Positions 9,330 to 18,244 of a DNA stretch of 64,000 nucleotides are shown in pieces (the first letter of the stretch is position 1; each line of letters starts with the position of its first letter). The DNA comes from Pontibacter oryzae (GTDB taxonomy: Bacteria > Bacteroidota > Bacteroidia > Cytophagales > Hymenobacteraceae). The stretch spans positions 488,832 to 552,831 of the forward strand of contig NZ_QWGE01000004.1 of NCBI RefSeq assembly GCF_003576375.1, read 5' to 3'. The notes beneath the pieces were generated by a model. The model searched no databases. It was given only the letters and a program-made list of their open reading frames with translations, and was not told where the DNA came from. The translations under genes were made by a program, and so were the position numbers.

Positions 9330-10442
9330 ATGCAGCCGATTCCATACGTTCAGTTCAGAGATTTTCCGGCAGGGCTGGAGGCGGAGGTGCAGCAAGCGGT
9401 GCTGGAGGCCGTGGCAGCAAAGCAGTATGTGCTGGGCCCGCAGGTAAGGGCCTTTGAGCAGGAGTTTGCCCGCTTTAATGGTACTTCGGCAGCCATAGGC
9501 GTAGGCAACGGCTACGATGCGTTGGTAATTGCCCTGAAAGCGATGGGCGTGGGGCCCGGCGACGAGGTGATACTTCCTGTAAACACCTTTATCGCAACGG
9601 TAAACGCGGTGCTGCAAGCAGGGGCAAAGCCTGTGCTGGCCGAGCCTGACCCTTATACCTTTAACCTGCATGCCGAAAGCGCTTCACGGCTTATCAACCC
9701 AAAAACAAAAGTTATACTTCCGGTGCACCTGTATGGGCAAACCTGCCCGATGGATGAGTTGGTTACTTTGGCCCAAGCGCAACGTATAAAACTGCTGGAA
9801 GACGCGGCGCAGGCGCACGGGGTAACTTACAAAGGCCAGCCGGCAGGCAGTCTCGGCGATGCCGCGGCCTTCAGCTTTTACCCTACCAAAAACCTGGGCG
9901 CTCTAGGCGATGCCGGTGCTTTGGTAACCTCAAACCCTGAGCTAGCAGCCTTTGCCCAAAAGTATAGGAACTATGGCGAGGCGCAAAAGTATACATCCGA
10001 GCAGGTGGGCATTAACTCGCGCTTAGACGAGTTGCAGGCGGCTGTGCTGCGCGTAAAGCTCCGTTACCTGCACCGGCTAAATGCTGAGCGGCAGCGGCTG
10101 GCAGAAGTATACCTGCAGGAATTAAAAGGAATTGGCGATCTTATACTTCCGGTTACCGCACCGGGCTGCAGCCATGTATACCACATCTTCAACATCCGGA
10201 CAAAGTATAGAAACAAGCTGCAAGCCTGGCTAAGCGAGCAGCACATCCAGACAAGCATACATTATCCGGTGCCGGTGCATTTGCAGCCTGCCTACGCTTT
10301 TCTGGGGTATGCGCCAGGGGCTTTTCCGGTGGCCGAGGAGCTTGCCGCTACCAGCCTGAGCCTGCCGCTTTTCCCGGGCCTCACCGATGCGGAGCAGGCA
10401 CGTGTCATTGCGTGCATAAAGCAGTTTTTTCAGCGTAACTAG
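9330..10442 (+). CDS. DegT/DnrJ/EryC1/StrS aminotransferase (FdtB-like)
   Basis: A PLP-dependent sugar aminotransferase of 370 residues. The Schiff-base lysine is K187 in FSFYPTKNLGALGDAGA; LEDAAQAHG (Asp158) contacts the PLP ring nitrogen; NSRLDELQAAVLRVKL is the conserved substrate-side helix. With the FdtA-like enzyme immediately upstream it most likely makes a dTDP-3-amino-3,6-dideoxyhexose such as Fuc3N or Qui3N. The open frame could start at GTG 9327, but ATG 9330 is the natural choice. No N-acetyltransferase partner is present within the module, so final decoration must be encoded elsewhere or be absent. Confidence 0.9.
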   Translation: MQPIPYVQFRDFPAGLEAEVQQAVLEAVAAKQYVLGPQVRAFEQEFARFNGTSAAIGVGNGYDALVIALKAMGVGPGDEVILPVNTFIATVNAVLQAGAKPVLAEPDPYTFNLHAESASRLINPKTKVILPVHLYGQTCPMDELVTLAQAQRIKLLEDAAQAHGVTYKGQPAGSLGDAAAFSFYPTKNLGALGDAGALVTSNPELAAFAQKYRNYGEAQKYTSEQVGINSRLDELQAAVLRVKLRYLHRLNAERQRLAEVYLQELKGIGDLILPVTAPGCSHVYHIFNIRTKYRNKLQAWLSEQHIQTSIHYPVPVHLQPAYAFLGYAPGAFPVAEELAATSLSLPLFPGLTDAEQARVIACIKQFFQRN

Positions 10443-10521
10443 GTAATGCATCAAAACGCAGCCAGGTACAGAATATCTACTGAAAAAGCTTATTTTGCAG
10501 CCCAAGACTCTTAAGCCGCTT

Positions 10522-11775
10522 ATGCTGCAACGCCTCAAATCCTCTTTCTGGTCGTTTTTATCGGTGCTGGTGCGGGCAGTGGTGAGCCTGGTCATAAACA
10601 AGCTGTTCGCGGTTTTCTACGGCCCGAACGGCATCACGCTTTATTCGCATTTCCAGAACCTCATTTCCATCGTTACCACAGTGCCCGATGGCGGCGTAAA
10701 CGTAGGCGCTATTAAGTTTCTGGCGCCGGCAGGGCTGCGCTCCGCTACCTATAAACGCTATTTCTGGGCGAGCTTTTTACTGAACCTGCTTTGCATTGGC
10801 CTGGCGCTGCTGCTGATCTTCAGCTTTCCGGGGTATTTTCTGGATGTGTTTCTGGATACCGATGCACAGTTTTGGCGCTGGGGTTTATACTTTGCCGCTG
10901 GTGTTTGCCTGCTTACGCTCAATGTTTTCCTTTTATCGGTGCTGCTCTCGCAACGCGCCCTGAAGTGGCACATGCTTAGTACGGCAGCCGGGGCTTTAGC
11001 CGGGGTGCTGGCTTTGTACGTTACGCGGGGCGTATGGCCCTTAGAGCAGGTGCTGCTTTTGGTGCTGGGCGCGCAGGCATCGGTATTTATACTTACGCTG
11101 GCCATACTTGGCTGGCAGCGCCTACTTCCTTCGGTTGGCAGGCTCCGCATCCCGCGCAGTGTGTACCGTGGCCTGGGTAAGTATATTTTGATGGCGATAA
11201 GCGCAGTGGTATGCCTGAAACTGACCAATTTCTACATTCGGGATTATGTTATCGCGCAGTTCAACCTATACCAAACGGGGCTGTGGCAGGCGGTGGTTAA
11301 AGTATCGGAGAGCTACAGCGCCGTTTATACCTCGTTGGTGGGCATGCTGGTGTACCCCCGCATGGCTGCGCTGGCCAACCAGCACGAGGCGCTGCGCAAG
11401 TATACCCGTGCCACGTTTTTGCTGGTGTTGCCGGCGCTGGCAGTGGGCCTGCTGCTTGTGTATCTGCTTCGCGATTGGGTGCTGCTGCTGCTCTTTAACC
11501 AGGATTTTGTGCAGGCCGGTTACCTTTTCGACTACCAACTGCTGGGTGATTTTTTGCGGATGTGGAGCATCATACTTACCAACCTGATGGTGATCCGGAC
11601 GCAGGTGCGGCTATACATTGCCTGGCAGGTGGGCTCCGCTTTGCTGTATATCATACTTGTATACCTTTTGTTGGAGCCGCTGGGCCTGGAGGGTGTAACC
11701 ATGGCCCACGCGCTGCGCTATGCCGCCACGCTGCTTTTTGCGGTGCTGTACTACAATAAGTTTATTCGCCCATGA
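10522..11775 (+). CDS. Wzx-like polysaccharide flippase (MOP superfamily)
   Basis: A 417-residue integral membrane protein with about twelve hydrophobic segments. Its N-terminus (SFWSFLSVLVRAVVSLVINK, then FYGPNGITLYSHFQNL) matches O-antigen translocases, which flip undecaprenyl-linked sugar units across the inner membrane. The frame extends upstream to a TTG at 10495, but ATG 10522 (MLQRLKSS) is a better start because charged residues then precede the first helix. Its stop overlaps the start of the next glycosyltransferase gene by 4 bp (ATGA), so the two are co-translated. The chemistry of the lipid-linked substrate is inferred from the preceding aminosugar genes. Confidence 0.85.
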   Translation: MLQRLKSSFWSFLSVLVRAVVSLVINKLFAVFYGPNGITLYSHFQNLISIVTTVPDGGVNVGAIKFLAPAGLRSATYKRYFWASFLLNLLCIGLALLLIFSFPGYFLDVFLDTDAQFWRWGLYFAAGVCLLTLNVFLLSVLLSQRALKWHMLSTAAGALAGVLALYVTRGVWPLEQVLLLVLGAQASVFILTLAILGWQRLLPSVGRLRIPRSVYRGLGKYILMAISAVVCLKLTNFYIRDYVIAQFNLYQTGLWQAVVKVSESYSAVYTSLVGMLVYPRMAALANQHEALRKYTRATFLLVLPALAVGLLLVYLLRDWVLLLLFNQDFVQAGYLFDYQLLGDFLRMWSIILTNLMVIRTQVRLYIAWQVGSALLYIILVYLLLEPLGLEGVTMAHALRYAATLLFAVLYYNKFIRP

Positions 11776-12719
11776 GCCAGCTGCCCTTAGTATCTGTTAT
11801 CTGCCTTTGTTATAACCATGCGCGTTTCCTGCGCCCGGCCCTGGACTCAGTGCTGGCCCAGACCTACCCAAACCTGGAGGTTATTATTGTAGATGACTGC
11901 AGCACGGATAACAGTGTAAGTATAATTAAGGAGTATCTGCAGGCTTACCCGCAGCTCCGGTTCATCAGCACCGGGAAAAACGTTGGAAACACCACGGCTT
12001 TTAACATGGGCTGGCGCGCTAGCCACGGCCAGTTTATACTTGATTTTGCCACCGACGATGTGCTGCTGCCAGAGCGCATCAGCCAGCAGGTGCAGCAGTT
12101 TCAGCAGCTTGGCCCAGAGTATGGCGTGGTCTATTCTGATGCTGAATACATTTCAGATAGCTCTGAGCACCTGTACCTGCATAGCCAAAAGTATAAACCT
12201 GCCGCAAACGGCGATGTGTTTGCCGAGGTGCTGCGCCGGTATTTTATCTGCCCGCCTACCATGCTGGCCCGCCGCGAGGTGTTCGAGGACCTGGGCGGCT
12301 ACGACGAAACGCTGGCTTATGAGGACTTTGACTTTTGGGTGCGGTCGGCACGGAAGTATAAGTATGCCTACCTTCCCACGGTAACCACGCAGCGGCGCCT
12401 GCACCAGCGCTCCCTCTCCACTGGCTGGTACCGGCCCGGAAATAAATTGCTGGCATCAACATTGCACGTATGTAGGAAAGCAGCCCAACTGCTTCGAACG
12501 GAGGAAGAGCGCCAGGCGCTTGCCCAGCGTTTAAAGTATGAGGCGCGGCACGCTTACTTTTCCGGCAACTTTACTGAAGCCGGAGAATTGCTGAGCCTCC
12601 TTGAAAATGTGGCCGGAAAGCAGCCGGTTTTATACTATCTTATTAGCACCCTAAACAAGCATAAAGTTGACCTCGGTTTCCTGCGCAGGCTTTATCAGCG
12701 CTGGCGCCATGGCCGTTAA
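11772..12719 (+). CDS. Glycosyltransferase family 2
   Basis: A 315-residue GT-A fold glycosyltransferase. The N-terminus VSVICLCYNHARFLRPALDS and VIIVDDCSTDNS (first nucleotide-binding Asp pair near 40) are classic, with DFATDDVLLPE near 93-103 supplying the DxD metal site and GGYDETLAYEDFDFWVRSARK near 172-192 the acceptor-side ED motif. Acts at the cytoplasmic face on a lipid-linked or protein-linked glycan. It is the last gene of the fdtA-fdtB-wzx-GT2 operon, with its ATG inside the wzx stop. Only one transferase is present, so other sugars must be added by genes elsewhere. Confidence 0.92.
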   Translation: MSQLPLVSVICLCYNHARFLRPALDSVLAQTYPNLEVIIVDDCSTDNSVSIIKEYLQAYPQLRFISTGKNVGNTTAFNMGWRASHGQFILDFATDDVLLPERISQQVQQFQQLGPEYGVVYSDAEYISDSSEHLYLHSQKYKPAANGDVFAEVLRRYFICPPTMLARREVFEDLGGYDETLAYEDFDFWVRSARKYKYAYLPTVTTQRRLHQRSLSTGWYRPGNKLLASTLHVCRKAAQLLRTEEERQALAQRLKYEARHAYFSGNFTEAGELLSLLENVAGKQPVLYYLISTLNKHKVDLGFLRRLYQRWRHGR

Positions 12720-12877
12720 TTGCACCACTTTTCAACGCTTGGTCAGTTTTAAGTAACTTGCCTGCAAACAATAGGTGCAGAATCCGTAAACATTAAATGC
12801 TAGCCTAAAACCATGCGTATTAGGCTTTTTTAAAACCAAAATGTTAAACACCAGACAACATTATTGGTATTAATAAG

Positions 12878-12885
12878 TATATTTG
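12878..12885 (+). promoter_or_regulatory. -7 promoter element TATATTTG before the desaturase gene
   Basis: A perfect TAnnTTTG match 24 bp before the ATG at 12909. A TTG at 12864-12866 lies 11 bp upstream of it, too close for a standard -33 element. Confidence 0.4.
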
Positions 12886-12908
12886 GCACTCAAACAAACA
12901 ACACTAAC

Positions 12909-13889
12909 ATGATTACAGCAGCACTAGCCTCACGTGGAGAAGTTATAAAATGGATGGAAGACTTCGTGGCAGAAAAAATGTCCGAGTTTCTTAAATCAGT
13001 AGAAGATAGCTGGCAGCCTGCAGACCTTTTACCAGACGCTACGCTGGATAGTTTCTTTGATGAAATCAAGGACTTGAGAGAGCGTGCCCGTGACCTGAGC
13101 TATGACCTGATGGCTGTGCTTGTTGGTGATACGATTACGGAAGAGGCGCTGCCTACTTACGAAAGCTGGTTGATGACCATTGATGGCTTGCCGCAGGACC
13201 CGAATGGCCCTTGGATGAAGTGGAACCGCGCCTGGACGGCTGAGGAAAACCGCCACGGCGATGCCCTTAACCGTTATTTGTACCTGTCTGGCCGTATCAA
13301 TATGCGTGAAATGGAGGCTTCCACGCAGTATTTGATCGCCGATGGTTTTGACCTGCAGACTGATAGTGATCCGTATCGTTCGTTTGTTTATACTTCTTTC
13401 CAGGAAACAGCAACCAATATTTCGCACCGCCGCGTGGCACAAATCGCTAAAAAACAAGGCGATAACCAGTTGGCTAAACTTTGTGGACACGTAGCCGCCG
13501 ATGAGGCGCGCCACGCCAAAGCCTATAAAGCCTTTGTAGGCAAAATTTTTGAGGCGGACCCGAACGAAATGATGCTTGCCTTTGAGGACATGATGCGCAA
13601 GAAAATTGTGATGCCGGCCCACTACATGCGTGAGCTTGGCGTAGACCTTGGCAAAACATTTGGGCACTTTACCGATGCTGCCCAGCGAATTGGCGTTTAT
13701 ACTTCCGCAGACTATACCGACATTCTTGATGGTTTAATAGCAGAATGGAAAATTGAGACGCTAACTGGCTTAAATGAAGCCGGCGAACGTGCCCGCGATT
13801 ATGTAATGGCCCTGCCAGCACGTTTGAAGCGCGTAGCTGACCGTATGAAAGCGCCATCGTTAGAATATAAATTCCGTTGGATTGCTTAA
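12909..13889 (+). CDS. Acyl-ACP desaturase (di-iron)
   Basis: A soluble 326-residue acyl-[ACP] desaturase, introducing a cis double bond into acyl-ACP for membrane lipid unsaturation. The two di-iron motifs are AEENRHGD at about 111-118 and DEARHAK at about 198-204, and the intermediate helix TSFQETATNISHRR supplies a further Glu (E166) and His. The length fits the plant-type stearoyl-ACP desaturase family. The frame opens upstream at a TTG (12864), but this lies within the promoter; MITAALASRG at 12909 is the start. Monocistronic, ended by a strong hairpin terminator at 13915. Confidence 0.92.
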   Translation: MITAALASRGEVIKWMEDFVAEKMSEFLKSVEDSWQPADLLPDATLDSFFDEIKDLRERARDLSYDLMAVLVGDTITEEALPTYESWLMTIDGLPQDPNGPWMKWNRAWTAEENRHGDALNRYLYLSGRINMREMEASTQYLIADGFDLQTDSDPYRSFVYTSFQETATNISHRRVAQIAKKQGDNQLAKLCGHVAADEARHAKAYKAFVGKIFEADPNEMMLAFEDMMRKKIVMPAHYMRELGVDLGKTFGHFTDAAQRIGVYTSADYTDILDGLIAEWKIETLTGLNEAGERARDYVMALPARLKRVADRMKAPSLEYKFRWIA

Positions 13890-13914
13890 GGCAGCGCAAA
13901 GGATTTTACCATAG

Positions 13915-13957
13915 CACGAAGGGCAGGTTGCAATAGCAGCCTGCCCTTCGTGTTTTT
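13915..13957 (+). terminator. Rho-independent terminator of the desaturase gene
   Basis: A 13-bp stem CACGAAGGGCAGG / CCTGCCCTTCGTG with an 11-nt loop is followed by TTTTT, 25 bp after the stop codon. Confidence 0.85.
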
Positions 13958-14150
13958 ACTATGTTTGCCATCTCCGGTTAGGTTGCATATCGCTATTATA
14001 AAAGCCGCAAATGGGCACCATATCACTTTTCTGCTTTTCCTCGTTTAAAATTAAGGCTTTTCCAGCATTTTATACTTGGTGCCACAGCCGCCAAACAAAC
14101 CTGAACAATGCCCCGGTTATACTTGTTAAACCAGGTAATCTCTTTTAATT

Positions 14151-15248
14151 ATGATAGGATACCGATTTTCTGACTATATACCTCCCCAGGACGATAAACC
14201 CGGCTTCGAGTCGCTGCTGAATATATTTATGCAGTTAGTGACCATCACCTCCGGCGACGTGGGAGAAGCGCTGAACTGGCTTAGCTCCCTGGACAAGCAG
14301 TACAACCTGACCGGCGATGCGTACGGCATCGGCGATTTTATCGAGGACCTGAAAAAGAAAGGCTACCTCGACGAGAACCCGCAGGAGAAAGGTAGTCTTC
14401 AGCTCACGGCCAAAAGCGAGCAAAGTATACGCAAGAGCGCGCTGGAGGAGATTTTCGGGAAGCTGAAGAAGGGCGGCAAAGGAGGACACACCACACCGCA
14501 CACCGGCACTGGCGACGAAGCCAGCACCGACCGCCGCGAGTACCGCTTCGGCGACACGCTGGAGCAGATCTCCATGACCGAATCGCTGCGAAATGCCCAG
14601 ATAAACCACGGCATCGGCGACCTGCGCCTGACCGAGCAAGACCTGGAAGTAACCGAAACCGAGCACAAAACGCAGGCCTCCACGGTGTTGATGATCGACA
14701 TTTCGCACTCCATGATCCTGTATGGAGAAGACCGCATTACGCCGGCCAAGAAAGTGGCCATGGCGCTGGCCGAGCTCATCAAGCAGAAATACCCGAAAGA
14801 CACGCTGGATATTATTGTGTTTGGTAACGATGCCTGGCAGATCGAGGTAAAAGATTTGCCCTACCTGGAGGTTGGCCCATACCATACAAACACCGTTGCC
14901 GGCCTAGAGCTGGCCATGGATATCCTGCGCAAGCGCAAAACCCCAAACAAGCAGATCTTCATGATCACCGACGGCAAACCAACTTGCCTGAAGGAAGGGC
15001 TGCGCTACTACAAAAACAGCTTCGGCCTGGACCGCAAGGTAGTTAACAAGACCCTGAACCTGGCTGCGCAATGCCGCCGCGTAAAAATTCCCATCACCAC
15101 GTTTATGATCGCTTCAGACCCATACTTGCAGCAGTTCGTGGATGAGTTTACGCAGGTGAATAACGGGCAGGCATACTATAGCTCGCTTAAAGGTTTGGGC
15201 CACTTGGTGTTCCGGGATTATAAGCAAAACCGTAAGAAAAACTTTTAG
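14151..15248 (+). CDS. VWA domain protein (partner of the AAA+ ATPase)
   Basis: A 365-residue cytoplasmic protein. Residues about 1-110 are helical with a winged-helix feel (FIEDLKKKGYLDENP); a Gly/Thr linker follows (110-125). The von Willebrand A domain begins near 177 with the metal-binding MIDAS sequence LMIDISHSM (Asp183-x-Ser185-x-Ser187) and continues with MITDGKPT near 269-276 as the third MIDAS element. No signal peptide. Together with the ATPase gene 162 bp downstream it forms the common MoxR-type pair, in which the ATPase remodels a target recruited through the VWA protein. The target is not visible here. Confidence 0.85.
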   Translation: MIGYRFSDYIPPQDDKPGFESLLNIFMQLVTITSGDVGEALNWLSSLDKQYNLTGDAYGIGDFIEDLKKKGYLDENPQEKGSLQLTAKSEQSIRKSALEEIFGKLKKGGKGGHTTPHTGTGDEASTDRREYRFGDTLEQISMTESLRNAQINHGIGDLRLTEQDLEVTETEHKTQASTVLMIDISHSMILYGEDRITPAKKVAMALAELIKQKYPKDTLDIIVFGNDAWQIEVKDLPYLEVGPYHTNTVAGLELAMDILRKRKTPNKQIFMITDGKPTCLKEGLRYYKNSFGLDRKVVNKTLNLAAQCRRVKIPITTFMIASDPYLQQFVDEFTQVNNGQAYYSSLKGLGHLVFRDYKQNRKKNF

Positions 15249-15410
15249 AAGTAGAGCGTTTAAGAGTTTGCGGGTTAATGATTTAAAGAGTTAGAGAGGT
15301 AAAACTGTTTTGGTTCTTTTTTCAAAAATACTATCGCTACTCGTAAACCTGAAATGCAACAATTTAGCCATCCAACAATTCAGCAATATACTTACTGATA
15401 ACCGTAAAGA
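15249..15410. other. Intergenic spacer with low-complexity GTTA/CAACAATT words
   Basis: This 162-bp spacer between the VWA and AAA+ genes contains short repetitive words (GTTAGAGAGG, CAACAATTTAGCC, CCAACAATTCAGC) like those at 23200-23465 and 30910-30965. No ORF and no terminator hairpin was seen, so the two genes may still be cotranscribed. Confidence 0.4.
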
Positions 15411-16934
15411 ATGAACTACACAGACATATCAGCCGATAAGTTACAACAGATAAAAACCCTAGGCCAGCTAAAAGCTGCTGGCTACGAACCGGAAACCGTG
15501 AAACAGGAGCTGCGCCGCAACCTGATCAAAAAGCTACAGAACAAGGAGGAGGTTTTTCCGGGCATTTGGGGCTACGAGGAGACCGTGATTCCAGATATGC
15601 AGCGCGCCATACTTTCGCAGCACCACGTAAACCTGCTTGGCTTGCGCGGACAGGCCAAAACCCGCATCGCCCGCCAGATGATTGATTTGCTGGACGAATA
15701 TATTCCGGTGGTGCAGGGTTCTGAGCTGAACGATGACCCGCTGCAGCCGCTTTCGCGCTATGCCAAAGACATGGTGCACGAGCATGGCGACGATACGCCT
15801 ATCACCTGGCTGCACCGCTCCGACAGGTATACCGAAAAACTAGCCACGCCCGATGTCTCGGTTGCTGATCTGATTGGCGATGCCGACCCGATAAAAGCCG
15901 CCACACTTAAGCTGCCATACTCTGATGAACGTGTAATCCATTTCGGATTGATTCCGCGTTCGCACCGGGGTATTTTCGTGATCAATGAGCTGCCTGACTT
16001 GCAGGCGCGCATACAAGTGGCGCTTTTCAATATTCTGCAGGAGGGCGACATTCAGATTCGCGGATTTAAGGTGCGCATGCCCTTAGATATCCAGTTCGTG
16101 TTCACGGCCAACCCTGAGGACTATACCAACCGTGGCTCTATTGTAACGCCGCTCAAAGACCGTATCGATTCCCAGATCATCACGCACTACCCGAAAGACA
16201 TTGCCACCGGTAAGAAAATCACCAGCCAGGAAGCGCGCGTAAAAGCCGGCCAAAGCGAGCTGGTGCAAACCAACGACATTATCGGTGACCTGATTGAGCA
16301 GGTTGCCTTTGAGGCCCGCGAAAGCGAGTATGTGGATGCAAAAAGCGGTGTATCGGCACGCCTCACGATCTCTGCCTTTGAGAACCTGATGAGCGCCGCT
16401 GAGCGCCGCGCTTTGCTAAACGGAGAGCCTAAAACCTACGTGCGCGTATCGGATTTTCTGAATACCATTCCGTCGGTTACAGGCAAGGTAGAGCTGGTGT
16501 ATGAAGGCGAGCAGGAGGGAGCCAGCCACGTAGCGCAGGTGCTGATGGGCAAAGCGATCCGTACGCAGTTCCTGCATTACTTCCCCGACCCGGACAAGGC
16601 CAAAAAAGCCAAAGAAGGCAACCCCTACAAGAAAATCACCGACTGGTTCGGCGACGGTAACACGATAGACATACTAAGCGATGCCGCTGCGGAAGCGTAT
16701 AAAAAGGCCCTGCAAAGTATACCTGGCCTGGCCGAACTGGTAGAAAAGCATCAGCCTAACGCCAAAGGCGAGGAAAAGCTGTTTATGATGGAGTTTGCCC
16801 TGCACGGCCTCGCCGAACACAGCCAGCTCAGCAAAAATCGCCTCAGCACCGGTCTCCAATTCAAAGACCTGCTAAGCGGTATGTTCACTATGCCAAGCTT
16901 TGGCGAGGAAGGTGAAGATGATGATCAGTTTTAA
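15411..16934 (+). CDS. AAA+ ATPase, MoxR/magnesium-chelatase ChlI-like
   Basis: A 507-residue AAA+ protein. Walker A is the variant GLRGQAKTR at 77-85; Walker B is RGIFVINELPDL near 182-193 with Glu188; sensor 1 is FVFTANPEDYTNRGS and the arginine-finger region is TPLKDRIDSQIITHYP. The C-terminal third (about 320-507) is helical and includes GEEKLFMMEFALHGLAEH. The overall pattern is the ChlI/BchI clade, but no chlorophyll genes are nearby, so magnesium chelatase is not a fitting product name. It pairs with the VWA gene upstream as in MoxR-VWA systems. The last residues are very acidic (GEEGEDDDQF). Confidence 0.88.
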   Translation: MNYTDISADKLQQIKTLGQLKAAGYEPETVKQELRRNLIKKLQNKEEVFPGIWGYEETVIPDMQRAILSQHHVNLLGLRGQAKTRIARQMIDLLDEYIPVVQGSELNDDPLQPLSRYAKDMVHEHGDDTPITWLHRSDRYTEKLATPDVSVADLIGDADPIKAATLKLPYSDERVIHFGLIPRSHRGIFVINELPDLQARIQVALFNILQEGDIQIRGFKVRMPLDIQFVFTANPEDYTNRGSIVTPLKDRIDSQIITHYPKDIATGKKITSQEARVKAGQSELVQTNDIIGDLIEQVAFEARESEYVDAKSGVSARLTISAFENLMSAAERRALLNGEPKTYVRVSDFLNTIPSVTGKVELVYEGEQEGASHVAQVLMGKAIRTQFLHYFPDPDKAKKAKEGNPYKKITDWFGDGNTIDILSDAAAEAYKKALQSIPGLAELVEKHQPNAKGEEKLFMMEFALHGLAEHSQLSKNRLSTGLQFKDLLSGMFTMPSFGEEGEDDDQF

Positions 16935-16951
16935 ATATACATAAGCTTACA

Positions 16952-16992
16952 AAGTATAAAGGCAGGAGCGTAGAGCTTCTGCCTTTATACTT
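16952..16992. terminator. Hairpin with AAGTATA ends, bidirectional terminator
   Basis: A perfect 14-bp stem AAGTATAAAGGCAG / CTGCCTTTATACTT with a 13-nt loop lies 18 bp after the ATPase stop. The stem base is the over-represented AAGTATA word, so the 3' arm ends in TTTATACTT rather than a plain T-run. It probably terminates transcription from the left. Confidence 0.7.
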
Positions 16993-17292
16993 CTATACTT
17001 CCTCCAGAAGTTTTGTAGCGATACTTTTCTACTCTTCCTAAAGCGAGAGGTTTGGCCTTTTACGGCTGGCACGGCTGTACCAATAGCCGGCGTTCCGCGT
17101 GTCACCCTCCTAGCGGTGCAGATAAGTGTGTATCCAGGCTGTGTTCTGGTCAAGCAGGTCTTGGATTGACGCATGCGCTTTGTCCTAATTACCCTTCGCC
17201 TCGTGTTACAGCGCCTGCAGGTATAAGTTGGCCTCCGGGGAAGGTATGCTTGGTGAGAGGCTTGTTTTGAAAGCGATGAGGTTCATGAAGAA
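16993..17292. other. About 300 bp without a supported gene
   Basis: Mixed sequence with GC-rich patches. A 75-residue minus-strand ORF (16947-17174) is open, but its sequence (Arg/Thr-rich) shows no domain and it overlaps the hairpin at 16952, so I do not call it. It could be the decayed remnant of something; I cannot identify it. Confidence 0.4.
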
Positions 17293-17937
17293 TTAAAAGT
17301 GAAAGTTTAAACTTATAGTATGTAAAGGAAGAAGCTTCGCTTTTAGAAACTTTGTAGTGGACGTATCTAATTGGTTGTCATTATTGACGTAGCTGATTTT
17401 CTCCTGATTATAGCCTATCCGAAAATGATTTTCTAAAGCCAGAGAGATATTTTTATGTACGAAGTATTGTGCACCAATGAAAGGTGATAATCCTAACTCA
17501 AGGTTATGTTGCCTCGGCAAGAAATTGATGGCATCTGTACTCTGGTGTTCAGACCTATATAGCCAGTAGTTTGTATAAAGGTCGGCACCATAATTAATTC
17601 TAAAGTTGTCGTAATCCAATTGCCATTCTTTACCCACGCTTACAAACAGTTCTAAATGCGTTTTAGACATAGGGTAAATATGAGTTGGTGGACCGGGTGC
17701 GTTAATGTGCTCAGTATAATCAGCTCCTAACCTTAAGCGATATGCGGTATTGCTTAAGTTCTTATGGATTTTAAGAAGAACTGTAGGTGTTAGATTATCA
17801 TTAATAAGCCACATTACATCAGCACTTAGCTCAATCTTGTAGTCTTGCCGTGCGGTTGGAGGCTCATGTCGTAAAGTGTCCTGAGCTTTAGCTATAAATG
17901 ACACTGATAAAAAAAGGGTTAATAGGAATGTTTTCAT
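17293..17937 (-). CDS. Secreted outer-membrane beta-barrel-like protein
   Basis: A 214-residue protein with a Sec signal (MKTFLLTLFLSVSFIAKAQD, cleavage after AKA). The rest is alternating amphipathic strands with aromatic girdles (YRLRLGADYTEHI, HNLELGLSPFIGAQYFV, ISLALENHFRIGYN) and ends in the phenylalanine-terminated strand HTISLNFHF, which is the recognition signal for outer-membrane insertion. Short for a barrel, so perhaps 8-10 strands. AT-richer than flanking genes. No specific family recognised. Confidence 0.65.
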   Translation of the reverse strand: MKTFLLTLFLSVSFIAKAQDTLRHEPPTARQDYKIELSADVMWLINDNLTPTVLLKIHKNLSNTAYRLRLGADYTEHINAPGPPTHIYPMSKTHLELFVSVGKEWQLDYDNFRINYGADLYTNYWLYRSEHQSTDAINFLPRQHNLELGLSPFIGAQYFVHKNISLALENHFRIGYNQEKISYVNNDNQLDTSTTKFLKAKLLPLHTISLNFHF

Positions 17938-18244
17938 AAAGTTTAGATAATAAGTTATAGTAGTTTTTTTTTAAAATTATAGTTACCAACTCCTCCTCTA
18001 TAGTTTCCTGCAGCCTCCAAGCCAGCATAATCCCTAGCACTACCAGCGCGCGTACGATAGTAAGGATCAGCTCGCTTTCTCCCGCGAGCTTCCAGCTTGT
18101 GGGTTTGTATGGGGTAAGCTTTCAGCTTGCGTTTATACTTAGCGTAAAGCTTTCAAAATTTCCACAACTTAACCGCTCGCAGCAGTTTTACCATAGATCC
18201 AAAAACGATAAAGGCGCATTTTCTGCGCTTTTATTGCTCTTGGG
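17938..18244. other. 307-bp intergenic region with a two-hairpin repeat
   Basis: Between two short minus-strand secreted-protein genes. The only structure seen is the 54-bp double hairpin at 18078-18131, listed separately. No ORF. Confidence 0.5.
18078..18131 (-). repeat. REP-like double-hairpin element, copy 1
   Basis: On the minus strand this reads as two short hairpins, AAGCTGAAAGCTT and AAGCTGGAAGCT, in a 54-bp block. The copy at 23330-23383 (plus strand) aligns over all 54 bp without gaps and 37 positions are identical. Several differences are compensatory within stems (C-G to T-A in both hairpins, A-T to C-G in the first), which supports selection on structure. Confidence 0.6.

Noticed and set aside
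15411..16934. Naming the AAA+ protein a magnesium chelatase subunit
   Set aside because: No ChlH or porphyrin genes nearby, and the P-loop is the GLRGQAKT variant of MoxR-like relatives.
16947..17174. 75-residue ORF on the minus strand
   Set aside because: It overlaps a hairpin, lacks domains and has unusual Arg/Thr composition; not reported as a gene.
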